A DNA stretch of 64,000 nucleotides. Source: Ailanthus altissimus (lineage: Eukaryota > Streptophyta > Magnoliopsida > Sapindales > Simaroubaceae). Positions 11,059-24,420 of this stretch are shown one piece after another (the stretch's first letter is position 1; each line of letters starts with the position of its first letter). The notes under the pieces were generated by a model. It searched no databases. It was not told where the DNA came from and saw nothing but the letters and a program-made list of their open reading frames with translations. The translations under genes and the position numbers were made by a program. The stretch spans positions 20,868,001 through 20,932,000 of the forward strand of contig OX327700.1 in the NCBI GenBank assembly GCA_946807835.1, read 5' to 3'.

Positions 11059-14000
11059 ATGTCTATGCCAATGGAGGTGGGGAGTGTTGTACAGTTTCTC
11101 GAGAACAAGACCATTCTAGTCACTGGGGCAACTGGGTTTTTAGCTAAGAGTATACATCTCTTCTCTGTCTTTCCTTTAGAGTACTGATCAGAGTTTCTTA
11201 AAGGAACATTTTTTTCTTTGTATCTTTGCAGTTTTTTTGGAGAAAATTTTGAGGGTTCAACCAAATGTGAAGAAGCTTTATCTTCTTCTTAGAGCTGCAG
11301 ATGCTAAGGCAGCCACTACACGGTTCCATAATGAGGTATACACAATAAACATGTTATGGACAAAAGTATAAGAACTTTATATGGATTATTTTACTTCTTT
11401 TGTGCTTGCCACTGTTAACTGTTCTAGTTTTCTTTTTAACCAACTGTACAAGATATAAAAGCTAGAAATTGTGCCTTCTTTGGGCTATGTATTTTGTTTG
11501 TTTCTTTTATTTTTCCCATTTTAAGCAATTCTTGGTGAATTAAGTATAGAGCTTAATCTTTGTTAGAGAAGGAAAATTAATAATGATATATATATATATA
11601 TATTCATAACAAGTTAAAAAGAATGTTGATTTCATGCACTTTTTTCTTTCATTATTCTACTAATTACAAAGGAAAATATACTGATGTATAAATTCATTTG
11701 CAATTATAGATCATCGGGAAGGATTTGTTTAGGGTTCTAAAGGAAAAATGGGGCACGCATCTAACTTCATATATCTCGGAGAAGATCACTCTTGTCCCAG
11801 GCGACATCTCTCGCGAGGATTTGGGATTGAAAGACTCTAATTTAAGAGAAGAGATGTGGAATGAATTAGATGTGGTCATTAATTTAGCTGCCACAACCAA
11901 CTTTGATGAAAGGTACATCACTAAAATAATTGAATATTCATTGGAAAAATTATACAAAGGTTGCAATTAATTCTCTTTCTCTCTCTCCATTTCTTTTTTA
12001 TTTTTACTTTTGTTTTATTCTGTTTATTGGGCAGATATGATGTTGCACTTGGTCTTAACACCTTTGGAGCTAAGCATGTTGTGAATTTTGCAAAGAAATG
12101 TGTTAAGCTACAGGTTCTTGTCCAAGTATCTACTGGTAACTACAATAACCCCCACTGAATTCTTACTACCAGTTATGCTTAAATTATCTCAAAGTTTTAG
12201 TTGCATCATATTGGCTCTCTGTTATTTTGAAGAAAGAGTTTTTGTTTTTTCAGCTTATGTATCCGGGGAAAGATCAGGGCTCATATTAGAAAACCCATAT
12301 CAGATGGGCGACACGCTTAATGGGGCATCTGGATTAGACATTGATACGGAGAAGAAGGTGGTGGAGCAAGAACTGAATGAACTGCAAGCCGAGGGAGCTA
12401 CGGAAGATGTAATTACTCTTGCCATGAAAGATTTGGGCGTCAAAAGGTTTGTAATTTTTTTTAATCTAACTTAAAACCCTAAAACGCCTCTTGACTAGAA
12501 TTTTATGATATCTTATATTTTCCAACTGCCTAACTAGAACCACAAAATCTATAGTCCTTTCATTTTTGTTGTTTAGGAAAACTGATTTCCAATTAATTGA
12601 GATTGTTAAAATCCAGAATATCCTCAAATGGTCTAACGGGGTCTACTTAACACAAATTTTGCCCCAGCTATAGATATACATATATATATATATATAAATA
12701 ATTTAATAAATTACGTAATTAATCATATAATTAATAATATTATTATATATTATTGTTTAATAAATTTATAATTTTTATATAATTTATAATATATTATAGA
12801 ATTCTGTCACATGTTCAAAAACTTATTATATAATAAGTTACATAATTTATTAAATTATTTTATATATACATATATATTATATATGTCCAAAGAGAAAAGA
12901 CATTTAAATTAAGTATTTAGTTCCTGTGTTGAAAAAATAAAATAAAATAAGGCCTTCAAATTAAAAATTATAAAATAATTTGAACACTATCTTGTATATA
13001 AACACATTAAGCATAATCCCTTTTGAGATTTTAATTTATTTTTATTAATTATATCTTAAAACCATCTCGAAATCTCTCTTAATTTTGATTTGATGTGAGC
13101 AAATGTTTTTTATCAGTTAAACTAATTCTTACCTATAAGCTACATCATCTTTAATTGTTCAAAAAGATAATTAACAGTTGTGTAGATGGAGTATAAGAAC
13201 GCTAAATCTCTATTCATCTCAACCACGAATTCAAGAGACTTGATGTCTATTAGGTGGATGTTGTATATTGTCATGACAAAATCTGACAATAAATACATCG
13301 CAATTAAATAAGTGTGGGGTTGTAGTTAACTGTCTTCCAACAAAGCTTTACGTCCAATCTTCAGTTGAATTTTCAAGGATCGTATACTCACTCTTACGAT
13401 GATAGAAATAGTGGTCAATGATAATAATAATACATTTAAATGTAATACTATTAACTTTTATATTAGATGATTTATTAAATAATTATTAAATAATAAAATA
13501 AAATAATATATAATTTTAAAAATTATATATTTTATTATTTAATAATTTTTAAATATATTATTTTAAGATAAAAAATTTAAAATAACATTTAAAAAGAGGT
13601 GAACATTACTCATAATAATAATAATAATAATAATAATAGTAGTGCATGCAAAAACATTGTAGTGTTTGGTGCTTCTAAGTCCATTAAATGCTGTTTGAAT
13701 TTAATAGTCGGTGCAAAAACATTGTAGTGTTTGGTGCTTCTAAGTCCATTAAATGCTGTTTGAATTTAATAGTCGGTGCTTATCCACGACTTAAATGAGT
13801 TACCACCAAACATAAGCCACTACAGCCTTTTAATTGATGAAAATAAATAATATTATATTTTTTAAATAATATTTTAATTTTTTTATTAATAATTATTAGA
13901 TAATAAAATAATATAACAATGAGTTTAAAATTTGAATTATTTTATTATTAAATAATTATTTGATAATTAATTTAAGATAAAATTTTAAAATATAATATAA

Positions 14001-17000
14001 AAAATATAACATTATATTTTATATATGTTAGAAATATAATTAGCGGTATATTTTATTGTAAATCAAAATTGTATAATGAAAGTTTTTATATAAGCTTTAA
14101 CCTATTATCAAATAAAAAAAATAATAATATACATAAAAGAGAATAATTACAGGTTATAAAAAATAAAAATATTATATTATTAATATAATTGATATCATAT
14201 CAAATATATTAATAATACAATTGTTGACAAAAAAAAAAGTTCTTCGAGCCAACGAGTTTTAAATTTGTTTATTAACGAGAATTGATTCTTGAGCCTTATT
14301 CTGGTTGGATTTGTTTGCGTAAGTTTAGACTTTCTCTTCGTTATCAACTATGGCAGAACCTACAAAATACTAACATAATTATCGTGATGATCTCGTCGAG
14401 GTGGGTTCCGGTGAAAACTCTCCAGTGCTTAAGTCAGAAATGGTCTTTGTGATGAGAATCTGATAAGAAAGGAAGTCACAATGTGTCAAATAGGAAGGAA
14501 AGGAAACCTCATATTTTCTGTCTTTATTTTTTACTATTTGGGCATCCTCTAGGGTATAAACTAGGCCTTTTTCATAATCCCTTTCCTCTGTGTCCTTCTT
14601 TCATTTTATAGTACTAGGCATTCTTATTTTGTTGTATTTCTATCACACGTCAAATATCTTTTTATAAATCTTCTAACATACTTCTGACTCTGTTCTTACT
14701 ATATTTCAGTCACACGTCAAATATCCTTCTGCGGATCTTCTTCTGACATACCTCTGTTACATGTCAAGTATCTTTCTAACATCTGTTTAAGCATATTCTT
14801 GGCATATTCCTTATGCCTGTCTTCATCGGTGAGTTTGGTTAAGTGTGAGCCTAAGCTTGATCTATCTAGGGTCAGCCTATTATTAGTATCTTCCTGTTCT
14901 GCTCAGCCGTAGTCCAGAGCTGTCCCAAATTACTGGTGCTGAGATGAACCAATCTGGTTAGTGTGTAAAGGGTGATCTTGGTCATATCTTGGTCGATTCT
15001 GCCAAACAAGTGCTTCAAGTTACTGATCAGGTTCTCTGAATCTGAGCAGTTTTTGTACTGTTTAGCCCTGCTAAGATTTGGCCTGATGGCTGTCACTATG
15101 GTCCTGCCTACGGAGTGGGCTATCTTGCGAAGCGCGGTGAACTCTGAGAAGGGCTTTCCCTCATGAAGACCTCTGGCTGGGCCCTTGGAAGCTAAGTTCT
15201 TCTTAGGCCTGGAGGCTTTAAGCTCAGAGGCGTTTTTTTTTTTTGGGGGGGGGGGGGGGGGGGGACAACAATATCATACATTAATAACAATATCACACGT
15301 TAATACCCTCCCAAAACTCAAGATGGTGGAGTAGAAGTAAGTTTGAGTTTGAAGACTAGAGTTTGAAAACGACCAGTAAGTGGAGATTTGGTAAGATATC
15401 AACAGATTTGGAGTAGAGCGTAACCGTTCCCTGAGAAACATATTGCCGAATAAAGTGACAACCTATTTCAAATGTGCTTAGTCCGTTTATAGAAAATATC
15501 ATTATAAGCAATTTAAATAGCACAGTGATTGTCACAATAAAGAAGTGTAACTTCAGTGTGAGAAATATTCATATATTTAAGAAGCTAGTGGAGTTAAACA
15601 ATCTCTTAAGTAGTGTTAGTAAGAGTATAGTACTCAGCCTCAATACTAGAGCTAGCAGTAGCTGTCTGCTTATTATTTTTATATGAAAGAAGAGAATTAT
15701 CCAAAAAAAGACAGAATCCAATAGTTGATCGTCAATAAAAGATTTAATATGATGTTAGAAATAAAAAAGTGTCAAATACGAAAAGATTAGGGCAAGACAA
15801 GTGACTAATGTGATTATCTTTCATGAGAGAACTATTGACATTTTAAATAGAGGGTAAAAAAAAAGTAAAAGATTTAGAAGAGAAAACTGTAGAATCAAAA
15901 GTCATATTATTGCAACATGTAGAGTCAAAATACTAAGAAGAATTACCTAAAATACTAAAAGATGTAAAAATTAAGGATTTACCACAGTTAGAGAAAAGTA
16001 GATGGAGTAAAGGTTCAAGATTACTAGCCAAGTTGGAAGAGAGACTTACACTATTCTGTGTAGCAGTAACAACAGGTCTTGTAAAAGTAGCACTTTGAGA
16101 CAGTTCAAGTAAGTAGTAATGATGACATAGCTTAAATAGGGCAGAACCAGCAAAGAAATAATGTTGAGAAGTATCATACTTATCCATAGATCCCAAAAAA
16201 TATGTAATTTTAATCCCTCAACTAATTTTGAATAAGTCTCTAAACTTTTAATAATTATAATTTAATCTCAAAACTTTTAATAATTATAAAATAACCCTTA
16301 AAGTTTTACAAATTACAAATTCACCCCTATAAATAATTTTCAAATGACTCTAAAAGTTTTATAAATTTTAAAATCACTCCAAAAGTATAAAAAATAACGA
16401 TTTGACCTTAAAATATTAAAAAGTGTACAAATAAACCCTTATTACAAATCGGAGGACCAGTTGAGAAAAAGGGATGGGTTGATTGATTTGGCAACGAGGA
16501 GTTGAATAGTGTCGGCGGTGAGAAATCACGTGCCTAAAAATGGCTGAGATCTGAGATGGATTGCTGCAGACGGTGGTTCTGTTCAAAGGCATGTGAGGGT
16601 GTGTGCAGTATTGAATCAATAAGATTCTAGTGCCGTTTGAATCTCTGACCGATTCTAAGTAGAGTGGTCTGGGTAGTGCATGTTAACACGTCAAAAATTG
16701 GTCGAAATCCAAGGTAAATAGTAACAAGGGTAGAAAAAGTTTGACCAGTGTATGAGGGCACGTGCAATGGGGGATCAACTTGATTCTAATGCGCTTCAAT
16801 CGACTGGCAGTGTCTGAACCACTTGGTCTGGGAGGTGTTAATCACAGTGAACTTCTAGTGATTTTCTAGCTAAACTTGGGTGAACTTCTAACAAATTTTT
16901 GAAAAAACTTCTAGCAAATTTTCATTAAATAACAAGACAATGAAAAAATCAAAACTTATGCTTTGATACCATATTAAAAATATAATGAACTGTAAATCAA

Positions 17001-20000
17001 AACTGTATAATAGGAACTTTTATATAAGTTTAAGCTTATTATAAAGTAGAAAAATAACAATATACAGGAAAGTAAATAATTATAGATTATAAAAAGTAAG
17101 AATATTATATTATTAATAATTAATATCAAATATATTGATAATACAATATCATATATTAATCACAATATCACACATTAATAATATATATCATCGTATAAAG
17201 ATGTAAATTTTAATTTACATCACGGTAATAACATAATTATCTATTTAATTAGTACTCAAAAACTAGGCAACAGAGAATTGAATTAGAGACAAATAAATTT
17301 GTGTGTGAAGTTATTATTATTTTTTAAAGATTTTATTTAAAAAAATAGTTTAAAGTCTATTTGAAAATATTTTTTCTGCATAAAAGGAATATTTTTCATA
17401 TCATTTTATACTTTTATTTATTATTAAATAATATGTAAAACTTATTTTTTTTTTATAAAATAAAACACTTTCCTTTTTAAAAGATAAAATAATAAAACAC
17501 TTTCAAACACTCATTTTTATTATTGTCAGATGAACCACGATAAGTAATATCAGAGCTTTTAAATCAATCCCTTTTTCCTGCAATAATTACACAAGTACGG
17601 AATGCTCGCCTATTTCCAAGTTGTTTTTGTTCCGTTTTCTTATGGGCAAAATGACGTACGAATCTCGATATTTAGCCTAATTTTAAAAAGGTGAAAGAGA
17701 TCTCTATCAATAAATAAAATTAGTATCTTTTAATGGTAAAAGCAGTAAATTCGTACTTCACCTATTTATAAGTTAAATTATAAAAAGTATTATTATATTC
17801 ATATGTAACTTTTAACAGTTGAAAGAATAATCTCATACTGTTACTTACAAACAAACTAAACCATTAAAATTACAGTTATACTCCTATTTAAAATAGAAAG
17901 ATAAAAACACACGTTTATTTGATGAGCATATTTGATGATACTCAAAGTCGAGACTTTTAATTGGAAGTGAAACACTTTAATTATTAGTCCACAAACACAT
18001 TGCTGACATTGAATTATTTAGAATTAATCAACCACAATATATTAAAATTTAAATTAAATAAATTAAAAAAAAGAAAGACAAATATAAATTTAATAAATTA
18101 AATATAAAAAATTAAAAAAAGAATTAGGTACCTACTAGCCAATGGCTAGGTGCAATGATTGGTTGCGTATAAAATTAAAAATTACATTATTAAAATTAAA
18201 ATTTATACAATGATATAATTATTTTTATTAATATAACACTAAAAGAGAGATAAAATGACAATAAAATGATGGTCATCATATATCTGTTGCTAAATAGAAG
18301 CGAGTACAGATGCACCACCGCCACCATCACAGTTGTCACCCGACGATCTAGTGGTTAGAGATGGTAGTGCACCTCCGCTCACCGCCATTTGACAATTGAG
18401 ATGTAATAACTAATAGTTGTTTAAGTGTTATATTGAATATATAAAAAGTAAATAAACTCAATGTTAATAAAGAATTTATAATTTAATAGTTAAAATGTTT
18501 GACTTTTAATTAAAGGTATTAGCTTTAAATTCTAAATATGCATGTATTTTATTTCTTTATTATTAGACTTGTTAATGATAAAAGAGGCATAATAATCCTA
18601 ATAAAAGACATAACAGTGCTTTTTATAACTTAATTTATTTTTATCCCTTTATTTTTGAATTCACTAAAGTAGGTATAATAATTCTAAATAGTAGTCTTTT
18701 CTACTATTTAGACATTTGAATATTAAAAGAGACAAATTTTTGTCTTTCGAGATGAAACTGATAATTAAGTCAAACCTTGAAAGTTTATATATCCTTTATT
18801 CTATTATTAGTTATTTTGTTATAGGTATCTTTTACTTTTCCAAAAGATTATATCTATAATAGTACGAATAATATTATATTCGACTGAAGATGAATTAACT
18901 ATTTAGTTTTTAAAGTTTTTTAAAATATGTTTTAAGATTTTAAATTTTTTAAAAATATTTGAATTAATTTTTATAAAAAATAATTATACATTTTTTTAAA
19001 AATAAAAATGATAGCTAAAAAGATTTAATTGAATATTTTAATAAATTTAAAAATATAATTAGTAATTTTTAAAAAAAATTCAATCTTTTTATTTATTTAA
19101 AAAATAAAAAATAAATTTTATATCTCAATTAATATTGTATCAATTAAACAGTGTGATATTGATGTATCAACATTAAACTGTTACGCTTTCAGTAGTGAGA
19201 GTGAAAGGCTGCTTTTAATGCTTCAGATATCTGGTCAACACATATACTTTCATTAACTTAAAAGAGTCTTATTTTTCTTGAAAGAGTCGAAACGTATTGC
19301 CATATTTAAGATTAATTTCCAATAAATTTTCTTGCTCCACAGCAACACAATAATTTTCCGCGGTTTTTGTCATTTTCTGAAAAATGTGTGCATATTTCAA
19401 ATAGTACTGGCAGCTGTCCCAAGCTTTTTAACTTTTGTGAAATGTAGTTGCAATGATCATGTTGGCATGGAATTTGGACAAACTATATTAAATGACTATT
19501 TATTTTTATCATCATGCTATTAAACTTTTAAAAAAGGAATATTTAATAAATATCTGCAACTTTGTTTTTCATTTTTATTTTTTTATTTATTAAAAAATAA
19601 TATTAAATATCTTAAATTATATTTAAAAAATATCTGTCAAATAATTTTTAAACAGTAAAATTATAAAAATTTTAAAATTACTTATTAAATTATTTCATTA
19701 TCTAATAATTATTTAATACATTATTTAAAAAAAATATAATTTAATATATTAACATTATTTTTTTATATTAAAAATGCTATCATCCATATCAAGATTCGTG
19801 AGCAAGAGTTGTTTGGTATGGCATACAAAGAGCTTCTTTATTCTCGAATTAGCTTAAGCTTATAACTTGTTCTTTTGTATTATCATTACTAAATTAATTC
19901 CAAATCTATGGACTTCAATTGAAAATATCAAATCTTTTATGGATTGAATTTTCAGGGCAAAAATATATGGATGGCCAAATACATACGTATTCACCAAGGC

Positions 20001-21466
20001 AATGGGTGAAATGTTTGTACAACAATTGAAAGAAAATATGTCAGTGGTCATTATACGCCCAACAATCATAACCAGCACTCTTAAAGAACCATTCCCCGGT
20101 TGGGTTGAAGGTGTCAGGTAAATCACAACAAATTTAAATGTAAATTGTTTCAAAATTAATAAGCTCCAAATATTAAATAAATTAATGTTGTTGATCTTCT
20201 TATAACTTACGACACCAAGCTTTGGTTATACCAAATAAAATAGTTATGAAGTTTAACTTTTATCTATCATAAAAATTACAGTGCTTGATTAATTTCAAAG
20301 TGAATGCATATATGACAAAATTTACTACATCAACCGGCCTACGGATAAGACGGTTTCAAATTGTTAAGAGAATTGCTTTCTGAATTTTTATTTTGTTTAC
20401 AGAACTATTGATAGCTTAGTTGTTAGCTATGGCAAAGGAAGATTACCTTGCTTCCTTGGAGACATCAACGGAATTGTTGATGCGGTGAGTTTATAAACCT
20501 ATTTTAAATTCATTCATAAATTGTTTTGCAAAAACGTTATTACTGTTTATATAATATAGCGCTGTGTGTGTGTGTGTATGTATATATATATATGCATGAA
20601 GTTCAACACTGTGCATGCTCAATATGCTCATCCTGGAAAATTTCTTCACAGCTGAGTTACAAATGAGTTGTGGTAATGCTTTTATTAGCTGCATATATAT
20701 GCATATTTATCAAGTGGGTTTATGCAGCTACCAGCTGATATGGTGGTGAATGCTATAATAGTGGCAATGGTGGTTCATGCAAAGCAACCTTCCGATGACA
20801 ATATTTATCAAGTAGGATCATCTTTTAGAAATCCTGTGAGATACTGTAATCTTCAGGATAGCTGCTATCATTACTTCACAAAGAAACCTTGGATTAATAA
20901 GGACGGAAAGCCAGTTAGGGTTGGCAAAGTTACTGTCTTGGGCAGTATGGCTAGCTTTCAAGAATACATGACTATTCGTTACATCTTGCCACTCAAGGTA
21001 ATTTGTTCTTATAATAATAAAACCTCCACCTTAATTTATAATTAGAGAATCTTTTTATATACTGATTTTAGTTTAATTCCATCTTACACGCAGGGACTAG
21101 AATTGGCAAATGTAGCATTTTGCCGGTACTTTCAGGGAATTTATAGTGATCTTCATAGGAAGATCAATTTGGTTATACGATTGGTGGAACTCTACAGACC
21201 ATACTTATTCTACAGTGGCATGTAAGTGTGTTTGTGTATATGTATGTAATTATAATATGCATAATTAAAATTTGATGTATAATTAATGAAAGCCTTGTTG
21301 TTGCATGTGAAGATTCGATGACAAAAACACAGAAAAATTGAGAAGGGCAGCAAGAGAGGGTGGGGCAGAGAATGATATATTTTACTTCGATCCCAAATGC
21401 ATTGATTGGGATGATTACTTCACGAATACTCACATTCCTGGAGTTGTCATGTACGTCTTCAAATGA
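11059..21466 (+). CDS. FAR: Alcohol-forming fatty acyl-CoA reductase (FAR, CER4/FAR3-like)
   Basis: Ten exons: 11059-11149, 11232-11335, 11710-11912, 12035-12135, 12254-12446, 19956-20117, 20403-20484, 20728-20997, 21094-21221 and 21313-21466. All introns are GT-AG. They join to 1488 nt, 495 residues plus stop, the usual length for plant FARs. The enzyme reduces very-long-chain acyl-CoA to primary alcohol with NADPH in two steps, normally at the ER, for wax, suberin or sporopollenin. The Rossmann motif TGATGFLAK is at residues 22-30; the catalytic YxxxK (YVFTK) is at 241-245; the FAR C-terminal domain occupies about 395-495 and ends GVVMYVFK. There is no plastid-targeting extension, which argues against the MS2/FAR2 type. 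The start could also be Met5 (11071), the usual family start. No inactivating change is visible. Intron 5 (12447-19955) is about 7.5 kb and carries nested transposons. The exact FAR paralogue is uncertain. Confidence 0.95.
13612..13638. repeat. AAT microsatellite in FAR intron 5
   Basis: An uninterrupted AAT run of about nine units, directly upstream of the 65-bp tandem duplication. Confidence 0.85.
13648..13777. repeat. Perfect 65-bp tandem duplication
   Basis: Two head-to-tail copies (13648-13712 and 13713-13777) are identical over all 65 bp, beginning 'gcaaaaacattgtagtg' and ending 'aatagtcggt'. Identity indicates a recent duplication, or an assembly artefact. It lies in FAR intron 5. Confidence 0.9.
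14222..15267. mobile_element. Solo LTR nested in the copia LTR
   Basis: A 1046-bp block beginning TGTTGAC and ending GGGGACA, flanked by a perfect 5-bp direct repeat ACAAT (14217-14221 and 15268-15272). The host LTR continues on both sides exactly as in its uninterrupted partner at 16972-17180. Composition is clearly less AT-rich than the surroundings. Near the right end are a run of 12 T and a run of 20 G (15233-15264). It carries no coding sequence, so a solo LTR of an unrelated family is the best reading. Confidence 0.85.
16972..17180 (-). repeat. Right LTR of the intron copia element
   Basis: Matches 14036-14221 plus 15268-15305. The terminal TG is mutated to TA. The neighbouring 'gctttgatacca' (16960-16971) is the primer binding site and fixes the element as minus strand. 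Confidence 0.8.
17186..18599. other. FAR intron 5, unclassified part
   Basis: AT-rich intron sequence. A short GC-richer island at 18300-18400 contains 'caccaccgccacc' and 'cacctccgctcacc', but no coding feature or repeat ends are recognised. Confidence 0.5.
18600..19521. repeat. Intron block duplicated downstream of FAR (copy 1)
   Basis: About 900 bp of intron 5 is collinear with 26457-27246. Shared landmarks include 'ataacagtgctttttata', 'attaaaagagacaaattt', 'cagtgtgatattgatgtatc', 'cgaaacgtattgcc' and 'tttggacaaact.tatta'. Similarity stops at 'catgctatt' (19521). Confidence 0.85.
20563..20594. repeat. GT/TA microsatellite in FAR intron 7
   Basis: A GT run passing into a TA run. It is a likely polymorphic marker and has no coding effect. 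Confidence 0.8.
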
Positions 21467-21853
21467 CAACCGCAAAACTGTTTCTTATGAATTTCTGCTG
21501 GCATCTCAAAGATATTATCTCTACAGCAATTTAGTTATGATTATAACCTTCTTTAAGTAACTTAATCTGCCCAAGTGTATCAATTATATGTAGTATTTTC
21601 AAATGTTCTTCTATGGTAAAGATTGTTGGGATAATTATATGCTAAAGTTTGTGAGATTTAAAAAAAAAAGATATGTATTTAGCCATTTGTTATTACCTTT
21701 TCCTTAAAATATGTTGTACTTAGATGTGTGTCCATGTTAATAACAAAGTTGACTCTACATAATGTATTATAATAATTGGTTAATATCACATTAGTCAAAA
21801 TATAATTTTTATTTATGTAGTATTGTTATTGTTTTTTATTTTTTTATTAGTTC
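21467..21853. other. FAR 3' flank
   Basis: Sequence after the stop codon, expected to hold the 3' UTR. No perfect AATAAA signal was found before the copia element begins at 21854; AT-rich near-matches occur around 21738-21780. The transcript end cannot be set from sequence. Confidence 0.4.
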
Positions 21854-22079
21854 TGTTAGAAATATAAAATGTTGTGTATATTTTACTACAAGAATATTAT
21901 ACAAAGTGAGTTTTTAAATAAGATTTAATCTAATACATAATAGAAAAATAAAATATGTAAAAAAAGAAATTATTTACATATTAATTACAATATAAAATAT
22001 ATAGTAAATATCAAAATATGGAAGAAGGATTAATATGATTGATTTATATTATTAAAACCCCTTCAATCTTAAGATAGCG

Positions 22080-23330
22080 AAGTAGAAGCAAGCTTAAATT
22101 TTGATACTAAAGTTTGAAAATGATTAGGAAAAAGAGATTTTGTGAAGATATCAACAAGTTGATCCTTAGAAAAGATGGAGTGGAATGTAACTGTTTCCTG
22201 ATAAATATGTTGCTAAACAAAGTGACAATTTGTCTTAATATGCTTAGTTTGCTCATGAAAAATATCATTGTGAGCAATTTGTACAGCACTTTGATTGTTA
22301 AAATAAAGAGACGTAATTCTAAAGTGGGTAATACCTATATCTCTAAGAAGCCATCAGAGCTGAACAATCTCTTGGATAGTATCAGTAAGAGCACGGTATT
22401 CAGCCTCAATAGCTATTTGCTTATTACTTTTTCACGAAAGAAGAGAATCTCTTAAAAAAGATTAAACTCAGTAGTTTATCAACAATCTGTAAGACCACAC
22501 ATCTAATTCACATCGACATAAGCTCGTAACTCAAGAAGAGAGTGAACTAAAAAATAAATACCATAAAAAATATACTTTTGAGGTAACATAGAATATGAAG
22601 AATTATTGTAAGTAAAATATATGAGGAGTGGTCATAAATTGATTGATAATTTGAAAAGCATTGGCAATGTCTGATTGAGTGACGATGAGATACACTAAAC
22701 TACAAACTAACTGACAATAAAAGGTGGTATCATTAAAAGGAGTGCCATCAGAAGATCAAAGTTTAGAATTAAGTTCTAGAGAAGTGGATGCAATCTCACT
22801 GTCTATCAAGTCATTTCTAGTAATAGATCTGATGTATATTTTACATGTGGGAGATAATATTGTGCAAGTCAAAACTTAATAAGGAATTTTGTTACCCAAT
22901 AGAATCAGACAATACATTAAGGCTAAAAAAATAGCTGAGGGTGCTAAGGTTTTTCATTTCAAAGTGTTGTTAAAGAAAGTTTTTGAGAGTAGAAATACCA
23001 ATATGATTATCACCCGTAATAATCATGTCATCAATTCGATAAGTAGTAGAACACAATCACGAGCTATCTTGAGAACAAAGAGAGTTAAGTTATAGAGACT
23101 AGATTGAAAACCATGTTAAAGAATAGTACTATTAAGCTTTACAAACCAGGCACGGAGCTTGTTTAAGGCTATATAGAGCACAACAAAATTTATAGACCTT
23201 GCTTAGGGGATGCAAATAACAAGGATGAGGCTTTATATATACTTTTTCAGTAAGATCATCATTAAGAGAAGCATTCTTCACATCTATATAAAATAATGTC
23301 CAACCATGAACTACAACAACAACTAACAAA
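22080..23330 (-). pseudogene. Copia reverse transcriptase and RNase H relic
   Basis: RT entry segment at 23132-23329 contains FYIDVKNASLNDDLTEKVY and ALYSLKQAP, matching the copia DVKNAFLNGDLxEEVY and ALYGLKQAP motifs. The active-site region near 22985-23045 reads IDDMIITGDNHI, a variant of YVDDMIITG. RNase H follows at 22080-22480. Several frameshifts are present, so it is nonfunctional. Confidence 0.75.
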
Positions 23331-23568
23331 CTCTGAACAAAAGTAAGTTGAGCAACTATAGCAAAATTTCTTTACAATTAATTCCACAATTTTGAGTAAA
23401 GCCTTTGGCAATAAGACAGACTTTATATATTTTAATAGAACCATCAGATTTGACCTTGATATTGTATACTCATTTGTAGCCAATTGTAGTTTTATTAGGT
23501 AGAAGGGTAATAAAATTCTAAGTATGCAACCTTTCAAGTGCTTACTATTCTTCTGTCATTATTTACTA

Positions 23569-24420
23569 TCAAATATGATTAGAGCTAGCCTTGGAATAGG
23601 ACCAAGGCTCATATAAGGAAAGAGTAATAAAAAAAATACTAATAATCACAAAGATTAATAGAGATTCTCTAACCCGAATAAAGCAACGAGGTAAGGGTGT
23701 AAAAGAGTCAATGATGTATGTAGTAAATCCTTCAGATGAGGTCAGCAGCTTAGGAGTATGCATCATATTAGTAGACTCACCTATATAAAACTTAGAAGAA
23801 GTATCTGTGTGTGAAGTATCAAGAAAAAGATCAATAATATTATTTGTAAATAATTTGCAAACAAGAGAAGACACAAAATAAAAGTTGGATACATAAGAAA
23901 ATATTTTATGCTCGAGAAATACTACATGACGAGAGATGTTGAGGCTATTAGATTTAGGATTGCAACACCTATAATCTTTAAGTTCAATCTTGTATCCCAA
24001 GAAGCAATATAACCGAGTACATGGCTTGAGTTTGGTGTGCTCATATTTTTAAATTAGAACAAAGCAGACACAACCAAATACTTTGAGGACACTATAATTA
24101 TTTGGGGTTTTATAAAAGCACTCATAAGGTGACTTATTCTCTATAACAAGAGAAGGAACACGATTAATTGTAAAGATAACGGTAAAGGCAGATTCTCTTA
24201 AAAAAATATTTAGGAGTGGAGGAAGAGGTAAAGAGAGTATAAATAGTGTCTAAAATATATTTGTGTTTACGTTTAGCTTTTCCTATTCTGTCAAGATACA
24301 CTAAGACAAGAGCTTTGACAAACAATACCATGTTCCTATAGAAGATTTATATTCCATGACATTATCTGTACGAAAAACCTTAATTGGACAAGAGAACGAT
24401 GTTTTAACCATCTGAGCAAA
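23569..24420 (-). pseudogene. Copia integrase relic
   Basis: The C-terminal part (23890-24000) reads LGYKIELKDYRCCNP then SRHVVFLEHKIFS, the conserved end of the copia integrase region. Upstream, around 24270-24420, broken frames keep fragments of the DDE core. Stops are frequent. Confidence 0.7.

Larger units (their letters stand above)
14036..17180 (-). mobile_element. Deleted copia element in FAR intron 5
   Basis: Two LTR copies flank about 1.7 kb of internal sequence. The left copy (14036-15305, TG start) is interrupted by a solo LTR; the right copy is 16972-17180. Next to the right LTR, 16960-16971 is the reverse complement of a tRNA-iMet type primer binding site (TGGTATCAAAGC). A 5-bp ATATA flanks both ends (14031-14035, 17181-17185), though in AT-rich DNA this is weak. 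Internal sequence at 15306-15720 matches the RNase H end of copia pol on the minus strand (the DILTKSPL region). The remainder matches 24940-26150 of the related element, so about 2.45 kb of pol is missing with a clean joint near 15740. It is non-autonomous and lies antisense to FAR. Confidence 0.8.
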
